NCBI GenBank assembly: GCA_902772795.1
Contig: CACYBZ010000192.1
Location: forward strand, 1 to 25,581
Length of the DNA stretch: 25,581 nt
Source of the DNA: an uncultured Ruminococcus sp.
GTDB lineage: Bacteria; Bacillota; Clostridia; Oscillospirales; Acutalibacteraceae
Reading direction: 5' to 3'
Part shown: positions 1 to 6,882 of the stretch, piece after piece
Numbering within the stretch: the first letter of the stretch is position 1
How the letters are laid out: each line of letters opens with the position of its first letter
The notes under the pieces: generated by a model
Database searches by the model: none
What the model was told of the DNA's origin: nothing
Seen by the model: only the letters and a program-made list of their open reading frames with translations
Translations under genes and position numbers: made by a program

Positions 1-111
1 AATTTCGGGGACGTAAAAAGAAAAACAAACGGAAGTGAGCTACAAAAGTTAGTGGAACTTTTATAGGCAAAGCTTTTGAATAAAAATAGTAGAAAGTCGG
101 GAAGTTGTACT

Positions 112-777
112 ATGACAGGAAATGAAATTCAACACAACAGCGATACACTTCAGCTTTCAGATGAGGCTGTCAAGTTATTTGACAGTTTCAACAATGAAAA
201 AAACTATAAGAAAAATACCCTGCTGTATTTACAGGGAGAACAGGCTGAATATTTTTACTATCTGAAAAGGGGAAGTGTCAAAATATTTGTCAGTTCCGTA
301 GATGGTCTGCAAAAGACGATTTCGATTGTCAGTGACGGCAGTATTCTGGGAGAAGCATCATTTTTTGATGATATGCCCCGCATTTCCTCGGCACAGACGA
401 TTACGCCATGTACAATCGTCAGAATAACCCATGAACAGTTGGAAAAGGAATTTGTCAAGAAACCGGAACTGGCGATGTATTTACTGAAAGTACAGGCACA
501 GTCCATTAGAATGTTGTCTATGCAGGTTTCGGGAATGGTATTTACCAAAGCAGACTGTCGCATTGCCAAACAATTACTGAATTCTCAAAAGACAATCAAC
601 GGACTTTCAGTTGTACAGCTTACCCACGAAGAACTGGGAAATCTGGTAGGTGTTTCGAGAGTAACGGTGAGTAAGATTCTTAACAGTTTTGCCGAAAGAA
701 ATCTTCTGAAAACAGCGTATCGCTATGTCATTATCACAGACAGAGAAAAATTGGAAGAAATTGCTTATCAGGAATAG
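112..777 (+). CDS. Crp/Fnr-family transcriptional regulator
   Basis: A 221-residue two-domain regulator. The N-terminal half is a cyclic-nucleotide-binding-type beta barrel with a GEASFF phosphate-cassette-like stretch. The C-terminal half is a Crp-type winged helix, with THEELGNLVGVSRVTVSKIL as its helix-turn-helix. I chose the ATG at 112 because GGGAAG lies 7 bases upstream; an in-frame TTG at 76 would add 12 residues but has a poorer ribosome site. Only two cysteines are present and there is no N-terminal cysteine cluster, so an FNR-type iron-sulfur sensor is unlikely. The cassette reads PRISSA rather than the RSA of E. coli Crp, so cAMP binding is doubtful and the effector is unknown. The next gene starts 13 bases downstream, so the two are probably co-transcribed. 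The family call is secure; the regulon is unknown. Confidence 0.9.
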   Translation: MTGNEIQHNSDTLQLSDEAVKLFDSFNNEKNYKKNTLLYLQGEQAEYFYYLKRGSVKIFVSSVDGLQKTISIVSDGSILGEASFFDDMPRISSAQTITPCTIVRITHEQLEKEFVKKPELAMYLLKVQAQSIRMLSMQVSGMVFTKADCRIAKQLLNSQKTINGLSVVQLTHEELGNLVGVSRVTVSKILNSFAERNLLKTAYRYVIITDREKLEEIAYQE

Positions 778-790
778 AGGAGAATTGTTG

Positions 791-1291
791 ATGAATACGT
801 TTTTTATTGCTGATTTACATTTTTCAGATATGAACATTATCCGTTATGAAAACCGTCCGTTTTGTTCGGTGACGCAGATGAACAAAACACTGATACGGAA
901 CTGGAACAGCGTTGTTACTCAAAAGGATATCGTCTATGTCTTAGGGGATTTCGGTGCAGAGAAAGAGGAAAGTATTCTGCTTTCTGAACTTTTCGGGAAA
1001 AAATATCTTGTCAAAGGCAATCATGACACGAATACCAATGAATATTATCGTAAAGCAGGATTTTCAGAAGTCTACGATATGCCTGTCATTTATCAACAGT
1101 TCTGGATTTTGTCCCATGAACCGTTATATATCAATGTCAATATGCCGTATGCGAATCTTTTCGGACATATTCATCAATCTCCGTTGTTTAAAGATTACAG
1201 CCGTCATCATTTTTGTGTTTCGGCAGAACGGATTGACTACACGCCTGTAACAATGGAAGAAATCCGAAAGAAAATCAGTCAGACAAAATAA
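791..1291 (+). CDS. Small calcineurin-like metallophosphoesterase
   Basis: A 166-residue protein with the full motif series of the calcineurin-like phosphoesterase fold: DLHFSD near the N-terminus (D-x-H), GDFG, KGNHD, SHEP and GHIHQ. These supply the ligands of a two-metal centre that hydrolyses phosphoesters. It resembles the compact single-domain predicted phosphoesterases (COG4186 type); the natural substrate is not known. The start at 791 is preceded by AGAGGAGAA; an upstream TTG at 725 would overlap the regulator gene and has no support. It lies 13 bases after the Crp/Fnr gene on the same strand, so an operon is likely. No clear intrinsic terminator follows it. Confidence 0.85.
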   Translation: MNTFFIADLHFSDMNIIRYENRPFCSVTQMNKTLIRNWNSVVTQKDIVYVLGDFGAEKEESILLSELFGKKYLVKGNHDTNTNEYYRKAGFSEVYDMPVIYQQFWILSHEPLYINVNMPYANLFGHIHQSPLFKDYSRHHFCVSAERIDYTPVTMEEIRKKISQTK

Positions 1292-1427
1292 AAGTGTTGA
1301 TTTTTGTACAATATTGTCCATCTGAGGGCAAGACATTCCTAAGCATATCATAGAAAGTTTGTCAAGTGTTTTCGGCAATTTTGGAATATTATCTAAAAAA
1401 AGGCAATAAAAGTTGGAACATAATTAC

Positions 1428-1456
1428 TTGACTTAATATCTGTTACGAATTATAAT
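1428..1456 (+). promoter_or_regulatory. Sigma-A-type promoter of nrdDG
   Basis: TTGACT at 1428-1433 and TATAAT at 1451-1456 are separated by 17 bases, a near-consensus housekeeping promoter. Transcription should begin near 1463, giving a leader of about 100 bases before nrdD. The -10 element lies inside the upstream NrdR-like box. Confidence 0.8.
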
Positions 1457-1496
1457 ATATAGGCACACCAATTTAGCCAAACACAATATATTGTGT
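1450..1496 (+). promoter_or_regulatory. Pair of NrdR boxes upstream of nrdD
   Basis: The downstream box at 1481-1496 is ACACAATATATTGTGT, a perfect match to the NrdR consensus (acaCwAtATaTwGtgt) and the core of a 24-base perfect palindrome at 1477-1500. A degenerate box at 1450-1465 (TTATAATATATAGGCA) keeps the central wATATATwG and covers the -10 element. Their centres are 31 bases apart, about three helical turns, which is the known spacing of paired NrdR boxes. NrdR is the ATP/dATP-sensing repressor of ribonucleotide reductase operons; nrdR itself is not in this window. Confidence 0.85.
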
Positions 1497-1561
1497 TTGG
1501 TTTTGATTTTCGATACAAATTAGGGTAGTGATATTTCAGATAGATTTAAGGAGGAAAGCTG

Positions 1562-3904
1562 ATGATCAAGTGCATTGAAAAGCGTGACGGTCGAAAAACC
1601 AATTTCGACCTGAAGAAAATCGCTGATGCTATTTTCAAGGCAGCAAAGGCCGTAGGCGGAAATGACTACGGTGAAGCTGAAAGATTATCACAACAAGTCA
1701 AGGATATTATCGAGGCGGAAAATATTGAAAGTCCGACGGTAGAACATATTCAGGATATTGTGGAACGGGTACTCGTCAAGAACGGGCATACCCGAACCGC
1801 CAAAGAATATATTCTCTATCGTGCAGAGCGAACGAGAGTCCGTGTGATGAATACCAAACTGATGAAAATTTATGAGGATTTGACATTCAAATCCGCTAAA
1901 GATAACGATGTCAAAAGAGAAAATGCCAACATAGACGGTGATACCGCTATGGGAACAATGTTGAAATATGGGTCTGAGGGAGCTAAACAATTCTATGAAA
2001 TGTACATTCTCAGTCCGGAACACGCTAAGGCACATCGTGAGGGAGATATTCATATTCACGATCTGGATTTTCTCACGCTTACCACGACCTGCTGTCAGAT
2101 TGATATTGACAAACTCTTTACAGGGGGATTTTCTACAGGACACGGATTTTTGCGTGAACCTAATGACATTACCAGTTATTCGGCACTTGCCTGCATAGCC
2201 ATTCAGAGTAATCAGAACGACCAGCACGGCGGACAAAGTATCCCTAATTTTGATTACGGAATGTCAAAAGGTGTCAAAAAGACATACCGCAAACTGTACC
2301 GTCAGAATCTTACCAGGGCGGTGGAACTGTTGGTCAATGACGATGAAGAAACCATTAACAACGTCAACCATATTTTTTCTACGGCAGAAGAGCAGTCAAA
2401 CGATATTCCGAAACTTGATGACGGCGAAAAGTATATGCAGACGGAATTGTCTTTGCTGAGTGAAACATTCGGAAAAGACCTTGCCGAAAAAGTACAGAAA
2501 TTCGCATTCAGACACGCCAACAAGGAAATTGACAGAGCTGTTTATCAGGCAATGGAAGCCTTTATTCATAATCTTAATACAATGCATTCCAGAGCAGGTG
2601 CTCAGGTGCCGTTCAGTTCCATTAACTACGGTACAGACACCACTCCCGAAGGCAGAATGATTATCAAGAATATCCTGCTTGCTACGGAAGCAGGTCTTGG
2701 CAACGGAGAAACACCCATTTTCCCCGTACAGATTTTCAAAGTCAAAGAAGGCGTAAACTATAACGCCACCGACCCCAACTATGATTTATTCAAACTGGCT
2801 TGCCGTGTCAGTGCAAAACGACTTTTCCCGAACTTCTCGTTTATTGATGCTCCGTTCAACATTCAGTATTATAAGGAAGGTCACCCCGAAACAGAAATTG
2901 CCTATATGGGTTGTCGTACAAGAGTTATCGCCAATAACTACGACCCTTCAAGAGAAATTGTCAACGGCAGAGGTAATCTGAGTTTCACTTCTGTAAACTT
3001 ACCACGTATTGCTATTATGAGCAACGGCAATATAGACCTGTTCTATGAACAGCTTGACCGTAAAATTGATTTGGTTATCGACCAGTTACTTGCCAGATTT
3101 AAATTACAGGCATCAAAGAAAGTCCGTAACTATCCGTTTTTGATGGGACAGGGCGTATGGCTGGACAGCGAAAAACTGGATATCAACGACAGTGTGGAAG
3201 AAGTTCTGAAACATGGTACACTCACCATGGGTTTTATCGGGCTGGCAGAATGTCTGAAAGCACTCACAGGCTTTCATCACGGTGAAAGCAAGGAATCACA
3301 GAATCTTGGTCTGGAAATCGTCGGCTATATGAGAAAACGTATGGACGAAGCCAGCAAGAAATATCACATGAATTTCTCTCTGATTGCTACCCCGGCTGAG
3401 GGTCTTTCGGGAAGATTTGTACGGATTGATAAAGAAAAATTCGGTAAAATTGACGGGGTTACCGACAGAAAATATTATACCAACAGTTTTCATATTCCCG
3501 TTTACTATAATATTTCCGCCTATGACAAAATCAGACTGGAAGCCCCCTATCATAATCTCACCAACGGCGGACATATTTCCTATGTTGAACTTGACGGCGA
3601 CCCGTCAGAAAATATTGAGGCTTTTGAACAAGTCATTCATACCATGAAAGAATGTGGTATCGGTTACGGGTCTATCAATCACCCCGTTGACCGTGACCCT
3701 GAATGTGGTTATACAGGCATTATCGGTGACACTTGTCCGAAATGTGGAAGAAGTGACTGTAACGGTGTGCATAAATTTGAACGTATCCGCCGTATCACCG
3801 GCTATCTTGTCGGTACGGTAGACCGTTTCAATAATGCCAAAAGGGAAGAAGTGGAAGACAGGGTGAAACATCTTGCCGTCAGTTCTGACCTTGAAGAAAT
3901 CTGA
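1562..3904 (+). CDS. nrdD: Anaerobic ribonucleoside-triphosphate reductase (class III)
   Basis: NrdD reduces ribonucleoside triphosphates to deoxyribonucleotides in the cytosol without oxygen, using a glycyl radical. The 780 residues comprise an N-terminal ATP-cone (about 1-95, starting IEKRDGRKTNFD), which sets activity according to ATP/dATP, and the reductase barrel. Active-site cysteines lie in TTTCCQ (C177/C178) and MGCRTR (C451). Near the C-terminus are a four-cysteine zinc site (CGYTG, CPKCG, SDC) and the radical loop RRITGYL, with the radical glycine at about residue 747. AAGGAGG is 7 bases before the ATG. nrdG follows after 146 bases. The paired NrdR boxes and promoter upstream fit the assignment. 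Confidence 0.97.
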   Translation: MIKCIEKRDGRKTNFDLKKIADAIFKAAKAVGGNDYGEAERLSQQVKDIIEAENIESPTVEHIQDIVERVLVKNGHTRTAKEYILYRAERTRVRVMNTKLMKIYEDLTFKSAKDNDVKRENANIDGDTAMGTMLKYGSEGAKQFYEMYILSPEHAKAHREGDIHIHDLDFLTLTTTCCQIDIDKLFTGGFSTGHGFLREPNDITSYSALACIAIQSNQNDQHGGQSIPNFDYGMSKGVKKTYRKLYRQNLTRAVELLVNDDEETINNVNHIFSTAEEQSNDIPKLDDGEKYMQTELSLLSETFGKDLAEKVQKFAFRHANKEIDRAVYQAMEAFIHNLNTMHSRAGAQVPFSSINYGTDTTPEGRMIIKNILLATEAGLGNGETPIFPVQIFKVKEGVNYNATDPNYDLFKLACRVSAKRLFPNFSFIDAPFNIQYYKEGHPETEIAYMGCRTRVIANNYDPSREIVNGRGNLSFTSVNLPRIAIMSNGNIDLFYEQLDRKIDLVIDQLLARFKLQASKKVRNYPFLMGQGVWLDSEKLDINDSVEEVLKHGTLTMGFIGLAECLKALTGFHHGESKESQNLGLEIVGYMRKRMDEASKKYHMNFSLIATPAEGLSGRFVRIDKEKFGKIDGVTDRKYYTNSFHIPVYYNISAYDKIRLEAPYHNLTNGGHISYVELDGDPSENIEAFEQVIHTMKECGIGYGSINHPVDRDPECGYTGIIGDTCPKCGRSDCNGVHKFERIRRITGYLVGTVDRFNNAKREEVEDRVKHLAVSSDLEEI

Positions 3905-3951
3905 GTTTCCCGCTTCTCCGAAAATTTTCGACAGCAAATTTTCCCCTGAAG

Positions 3952-4030
3952 TTTCGGTCAAGCCTTTTTAAAGGCTTGCGGGGTTCAGGGGCGGAGTCCC
4001 TGACGGGGGTGCGGGGGCGGAGTCCCCGCA
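3952..4030. repeat. Intergenic hairpin repeat, copy A (between nrdD and nrdG)
   Basis: The first 45 bases (3952-3996) are identical to copy D at 21215-21259. The unit contains three potential hairpins: AAGCCTTT/AAAGGCTT, then CAGGGGC-GGA-GTCCCTG, then GCGGGGGC-GGA-GTCCCCGC at 4011-4029. The GGA-type triloops and G/C-rich arms recur in the other copies. It lies within an operon and ends 20 bases before the nrdG start. It creates a false in-frame extension upstream of nrdG. Confidence 0.85.
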
Positions 4031-4050
4031 GAACAAGGAGAGATATAGCT

Positions 4051-4563
4051 ATGAGCAAAATCAGACTGGCAGGTGTTGTCAGAGAATCTATCGTTGATGG
4101 CCCCGGAATTCGCCTTACTGTCTTTACGCAAGGTTGTCCCCACCATTGCAAGGGGTGTCAGAATCCGCAGACCCACGACTTTAACGGCGGTTATCTCAGC
4201 GATACCGACAATATTTTAAAAGCGGTCAAACAAAATCCTATGCTGAAAGGTGTTACTTTTTCAGGCGGTGAACCTTTCATGCAGTGTGAACCGCTTTGCG
4301 AACTGGCACAGCAATGTCACCGACTGGGACTGGATATTATGGTTTATACAGGATTCACCTTTGAACAGTTACAGGACGGCTTTGCCAAACATCCGCAGTG
4401 GAAACAACTGCTGGAAAATGCAGATATTCTGGTAGATGGTAAATTTATTCCTGAACAGAAAAGCATGATGTTACATTTCAGAGGGTCAAAGAATCAAAGA
4501 GTACTTGATGTTCCGCAGTCTTTACAGCAAAACAAGGCAGTTTTGCTTGACGGATTGAATTAA
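4051..4563 (+). CDS. nrdG: Anaerobic ribonucleotide reductase activating protein (radical SAM)
   Basis: NrdG uses a 4Fe-4S cluster and S-adenosylmethionine to create the glycyl radical on NrdD. The 170-residue protein has VDGPGIRL followed by the radical-SAM motif C-PHH-C-KG-C (C29, C33, C36), and TFSGGEPF for SAM binding. The length is normal for the family. I chose the ATG at 4051, preceded by AAGGAG. An open frame reaching back to 3976 is only translated repeat DNA and is not part of the protein. It is the natural partner of nrdD just upstream and is presumably controlled by the same NrdR-type promoter. Confidence 0.96.
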   Translation: MSKIRLAGVVRESIVDGPGIRLTVFTQGCPHHCKGCQNPQTHDFNGGYLSDTDNILKAVKQNPMLKGVTFSGGEPFMQCEPLCELAQQCHRLGLDIMVYTGFTFEQLQDGFAKHPQWKQLLENADILVDGKFIPEQKSMMLHFRGSKNQRVLDVPQSLQQNKAVLLDGLN

Positions 4564-4588
4564 TTGTAAACTTAAATTTAATTTATGG

Positions 4589-4617
4589 TTGACAATTATG
4601 CACGGTTGGTGTATACT
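4589..4617 (+). promoter_or_regulatory. Promoter of bioY
   Basis: TTGACA at 4589-4594 and TATACT at 4612-4617 are separated by 17 bases, a near-perfect sigma-A promoter. The -35 lies inside a GGTTGACAAT half-site and the -10 overlaps the start of the palindromic operator, so a bound repressor would directly occlude RNA polymerase. Confidence 0.8.
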
Positions 4618-4657
4618 ATTGTCAACCTGATTTTTTACTTATCAGGTTGACAATAGT
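4615..4657 (+). promoter_or_regulatory. Palindromic operator of bioY, biotin-repressor (BirA) type
   Basis: Perfect 17-base inverted repeat: 4615-4631 against 4641-4657, with a 9-base spacer. Each arm contains ATTGTCAACC or its complement GGTTGACAAT, which resemble BirA operator half-sites (TTGTAAACC...GGTTTACAA). A third copy, GGTTGACAAT at 4587-4596, covers the -35. BirA recognition is inferred from the half-site form and the biotin-transport gene downstream. The AAAGGAG ribosome site follows at once (4658-4664). Confidence 0.7.
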
Positions 4658-4674
4658 AAAGGAGTGTTTCCGTT

Positions 4675-5235
4675 ATGAATAAGGAACAGTTTCAGAAAAA
4701 TCACGTTTTCACAAGAACAAAACATTTGCAGGATATCATTTACATTGCTCTGTTTACGGCTTTGATAGCGGTGTCGGCACAGATTTCTATACCGACTACC
4801 ATTCCTTTTACCTTGCAGACACTCGGTGTTTTTCTGGCGGGAGCCATGCTCGGAGGGAAAAGAGGAAGTATCAGTGTGATAATTTATCTTCTTATTGCGT
4901 TGACGGGTATTCCTGTATTGGCAAATTTCAGCGGAGGATTTGATAAAGTCATCGGCATAACAGGTGGTTATCTTATCGGATTTGTTTTTATTGCCTTGAT
5001 TGTGGGCTTTGCGACAGATAAGTTTGGCAGAAAAATTGTCGTACTGATATTGTCAATGATTTTAGGGGTACTGGTCTGTTATCTGTTCGGTACGGTATGG
5101 TTCTGTGTTCTGACGAAAACACCGTTTGTAGATGCTCTTATGATCTGTGTTGTGCCGTACCTCCTCTTTGACGGATTGAAAATCGTGTTGGCAACTGTTC
5201 TGGTGAACCGTCTTGATAAAATCGTCAAGCTGTAA
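4675..5235 (+). CDS. bioY: Biotin transporter substrate-binding component BioY
   Basis: BioY is the membrane S-component that captures biotin, alone or with a shared energy-coupling-factor (ECF) module. The 186-residue protein has about six hydrophobic helices and the family signature IPFTLQTLGVFLAGAMLGGK, with GGYLIGF in the middle. AAAGGAG lies 10 bases before the ATG. No ECF ATPase or T-component gene is in the window, so a shared ECF module elsewhere is likely. The palindromic operator overlapping its promoter predicts repression when biotin is plentiful. Its last 23 bases overlap the next gene. Confidence 0.93.
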   Translation: MNKEQFQKNHVFTRTKHLQDIIYIALFTALIAVSAQISIPTTIPFTLQTLGVFLAGAMLGGKRGSISVIIYLLIALTGIPVLANFSGGFDKVIGITGGYLIGFVFIALIVGFATDKFGRKIVVLILSMILGVLVCYLFGTVWFCVLTKTPFVDALMICVVPYLLFDGLKIVLATVLVNRLDKIVKL

Positions 5236-5617
5236 ATTACGACCTCATCATGTTCTGTGTATCCATTATTTTCAGGGTATGGGTTACAGTGTGGAATTTG
5301 TCCTCCATATGAAAAAAATTATTGCTTCTCTGGAAACAAATAATCCGTCTGTCATGTTAACAGAATGTTGTGATGTGATTTGTGAACATTGTCCGAACAG
5401 ACGGAATCATTGCTGTCTTGATGAAAATAAAGTTTCTGCATTTGACCACGCTTTTTTGTTGCGGTGCGGTGTTGATACTAAAATGATGTTGTCATGGCAG
5501 GAACTCAAAGCACTGGCTCTGGAAAAAATAATCCGTCAGGATTTGCTTTCAACAGTCTGTAAAGACTGTCAGTGGCAGTGCTATAAAAAATTTCCCCTCA
5601 TATCGGTTTCGGTATGA
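5213..5617 (+). CDS. Cysteine-rich DUF1284-family protein
   Basis: 134 residues with the DUF1284 hallmark LRPHHVLCIHYFQGMGYS near the N-terminus and twelve cysteines, including CCDVICEHCPNRRNHCC and CKDCQWQC. This suggests metal or iron-sulfur binding; no function is established. The only start that retains the conserved LRPHH segment is the TTG at 5213, inside the 3' end of bioY in another frame, so translation is probably coupled to bioY. The next in-frame ATG (about 5280) would remove the signature. The final codons form part of the downstream hairpin terminator. The family call is good; the role in biotin biology is guilt by association only. Confidence 0.8.
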   Translation: MIKSSSCKLRPHHVLCIHYFQGMGYSVEFVLHMKKIIASLETNNPSVMLTECCDVICEHCPNRRNHCCLDENKVSAFDHAFLLRCGVDTKMMLSWQELKALALEKIIRQDLLSTVCKDCQWQCYKKFPLISVSV

Positions 5618-5624
5618 GGGGAAA
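5591..5624 (-). terminator. Intrinsic terminator of the leftward prfA-coaE-transglycosylase operon
   Basis: TTTCCCCTCATA (5591-5602) pairs with TATGAGGGGAAA (5613-5624), a 12-base perfect stem with a 10-base loop. Read leftward it is followed by TTTTTTATAG, a good U-tract. It lies between convergent genes and overlaps the 3' end of the DUF1284 gene, so it may act on both strands, though the rightward side lacks a U-run. Confidence 0.85.
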
Positions 5625-5634
5625 TCCTTATATA

Positions 5635-6270
5635 CTATTCACCGTCATTTTCCGGTGAATCAGATGTGTCATTCAGATTATTTTCATAATATCTTTTGGA
5701 GTTCATCACCTTTTTGACGTAGGCTGATGTTTCCGAATAGGGAATGTAGGAAAGTGTTTTTCCGTCTGAAGAATAGTCGCTGTCGTTGAGCCATGTATCG
5801 ACAATACCAAATCCTGCATTGTAGGACGCTACAACTGTGGAAGTGACTTCGTATTTTTGTGTCAGAAATTCCAGAAAAATACAGCCGTATTTGATATTGA
5901 CATCAGGGTTAAACAGTTCATCTTCGTCCAGTGATACCGTACCATATTTATAATTCTGTAACCATGTGAAAGTTTCGGGCATAATCTGCATCAGTCCTTT
6001 AGCTCCCACAGGGGATTCTGCGTCAGGGTCAAATCCGCTTTCATTTTTGATTATCGCAAAGACCAGATTGGGGTCAACATGAAATTCTTCGGCATAGCGG
6101 TAAACATAATTGGCATACTTGACCCCGTGTACAGTATTGCCGAATTTCTGTTCAGATTTGGAAAGTGTAACAATCGCTGTCACCAGGAGGACAATCAATA
6201 CCGTTGCTACCAGAACAAAAATGGGAAAAATATCACTTTTATTCTTTTGGGGGGTGTTGTTTGTATTCAT
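5635..6270 (-). CDS. Membrane-anchored lytic transglycosylase (SLT domain)
   Basis: A 211-residue protein that should cleave peptidoglycan glycan strands with formation of 1,6-anhydro ends. It has a short cytoplasmic N-terminus, one membrane helix at about residues 14-36 and an extracellular Slt70-type domain. Key motifs are IIKNESGF (catalytic E77), GLMQIMP (92-98) and ASYNAGFG (149-155). The tail is acidic and probably disordered. The start is preceded by AAAGGTGA. It lies 9 bases downstream of coaE and ends the leftward operon just before a strong terminator. The family is secure; the specific cell-wall role is not visible. Confidence 0.92.
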   Translation of the reverse strand: MNTNNTPQKNKSDIFPIFVLVATVLIVLLVTAIVTLSKSEQKFGNTVHGVKYANYVYRYAEEFHVDPNLVFAIIKNESGFDPDAESPVGAKGLMQIMPETFTWLQNYKYGTVSLDEDELFNPDVNIKYGCIFLEFLTQKYEVTSTVVASYNAGFGIVDTWLNDSDYSSDGKTLSYIPYSETSAYVKKVMNSKRYYENNLNDTSDSPENDGE

Positions 6271-6279
6271 TCGGAACAG

Positions 6280-6882
6280 TCACCTTTCTGTTATTTTTTC
6301 CATAATACCATCTGCATAAAAATAAACGTCTTCCAATGCTTTACCGCCGTCTATGATAAAATCTGACCTTTCAATATAGAAATTGTTATCATTCTGTACA
6401 CCCATTCTCAATTTTGCTTCGTCTTCCGTAAGATTATCCCGTTTCATAATCCGTTTCAGGCGGACGGCTTTGTCACAGATTACCCCTATGGTATCATGAC
6501 ATAAAATATCCATGTGACATTCAAATAAAAGCGGTGCGTCAAGTAAAATGACGTTGTGTTTTTTACGCAGAACATCAATCTGTTTCAACGTTTCCATAAT
6601 AATGAACGGGTGAACAATACTGTTGAGTTTTTCTGTTTCTTCTTTTGCTGAAAACGCTTTTCGGGCAAGAGCTTTTCGGTCAAGTGTGCCGTCATTGTGC
6701 AGAATATCCTTACCAAATACAGCAACAATACTTTGCAGACAAATACTGTCTTTCTGAACAACTGTTCTTGCCAGCAAATCGGCATCAATAACAGGTATTC
6801 CCTTTTGGGCAATGTGTTTTGTCAGTGTGGATTTTCCTGAACCTGTTGCTCCTGTAATGCCGATGATTTTTACTTTAATCAA
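6280..6882 (-). CDS. coaE: Dephospho-CoA kinase
   Basis: CoaE phosphorylates the 3'-hydroxyl of dephospho-CoA, the last step of coenzyme A synthesis. The 200 residues have the Walker A loop GATGSGKST (11-19), IDADLLAR soon after and the C-terminal FIIDGG strand, at normal family length. The start is the TTG at 6882-6880, supported by GAGGTGAT just upstream; it overlaps the end of the Sua5/TsaC gene by 8 bases, indicating coupled translation. coaBC, for two earlier CoA steps, lies about 2.2 kb upstream on the same strand. Confidence 0.95.
   Translation of the reverse strand: MIKVKIIGITGATGSGKSTLTKHIAQKGIPVIDADLLARTVVQKDSICLQSIVAVFGKDILHNDGTLDRKALARKAFSAKEETEKLNSIVHPFIIMETLKQIDVLRKKHNVILLDAPLLFECHMDILCHDTIGVICDKAVRLKRIMKRDNLTEDEAKLRMGVQNDNNFYIERSDFIIDGGKALEDVYFYADGIMEKITER

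Noticed and set aside
1..111. Promoter for the Crp/Fnr gene
   Set aside because: No -35/-10 pair with acceptable spacing could be found; the transcript may begin before the window.
1501..1561. Possible riboswitch in the nrdD leader
   Set aside because: Beyond the NrdR palindrome the leader is short and A/T-rich, with no recognisable conserved riboswitch core such as that of the cobalamin class.
3976..4050. N-terminal extension of nrdG beginning MRGSGAESLTG
   Set aside because: It is translated intergenic repeat. NrdG proteins begin near SKIRLAG, and a good AAGGAG lies directly before the ATG at 4051.
3879..4151. Minus-strand open frame containing PEPRKPLKRLDRNF
   Set aside because: The same peptide appears in an unrelated minus-strand frame at 21061-21435. 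Both are antisense translations of repeat copies A and D, not genes.
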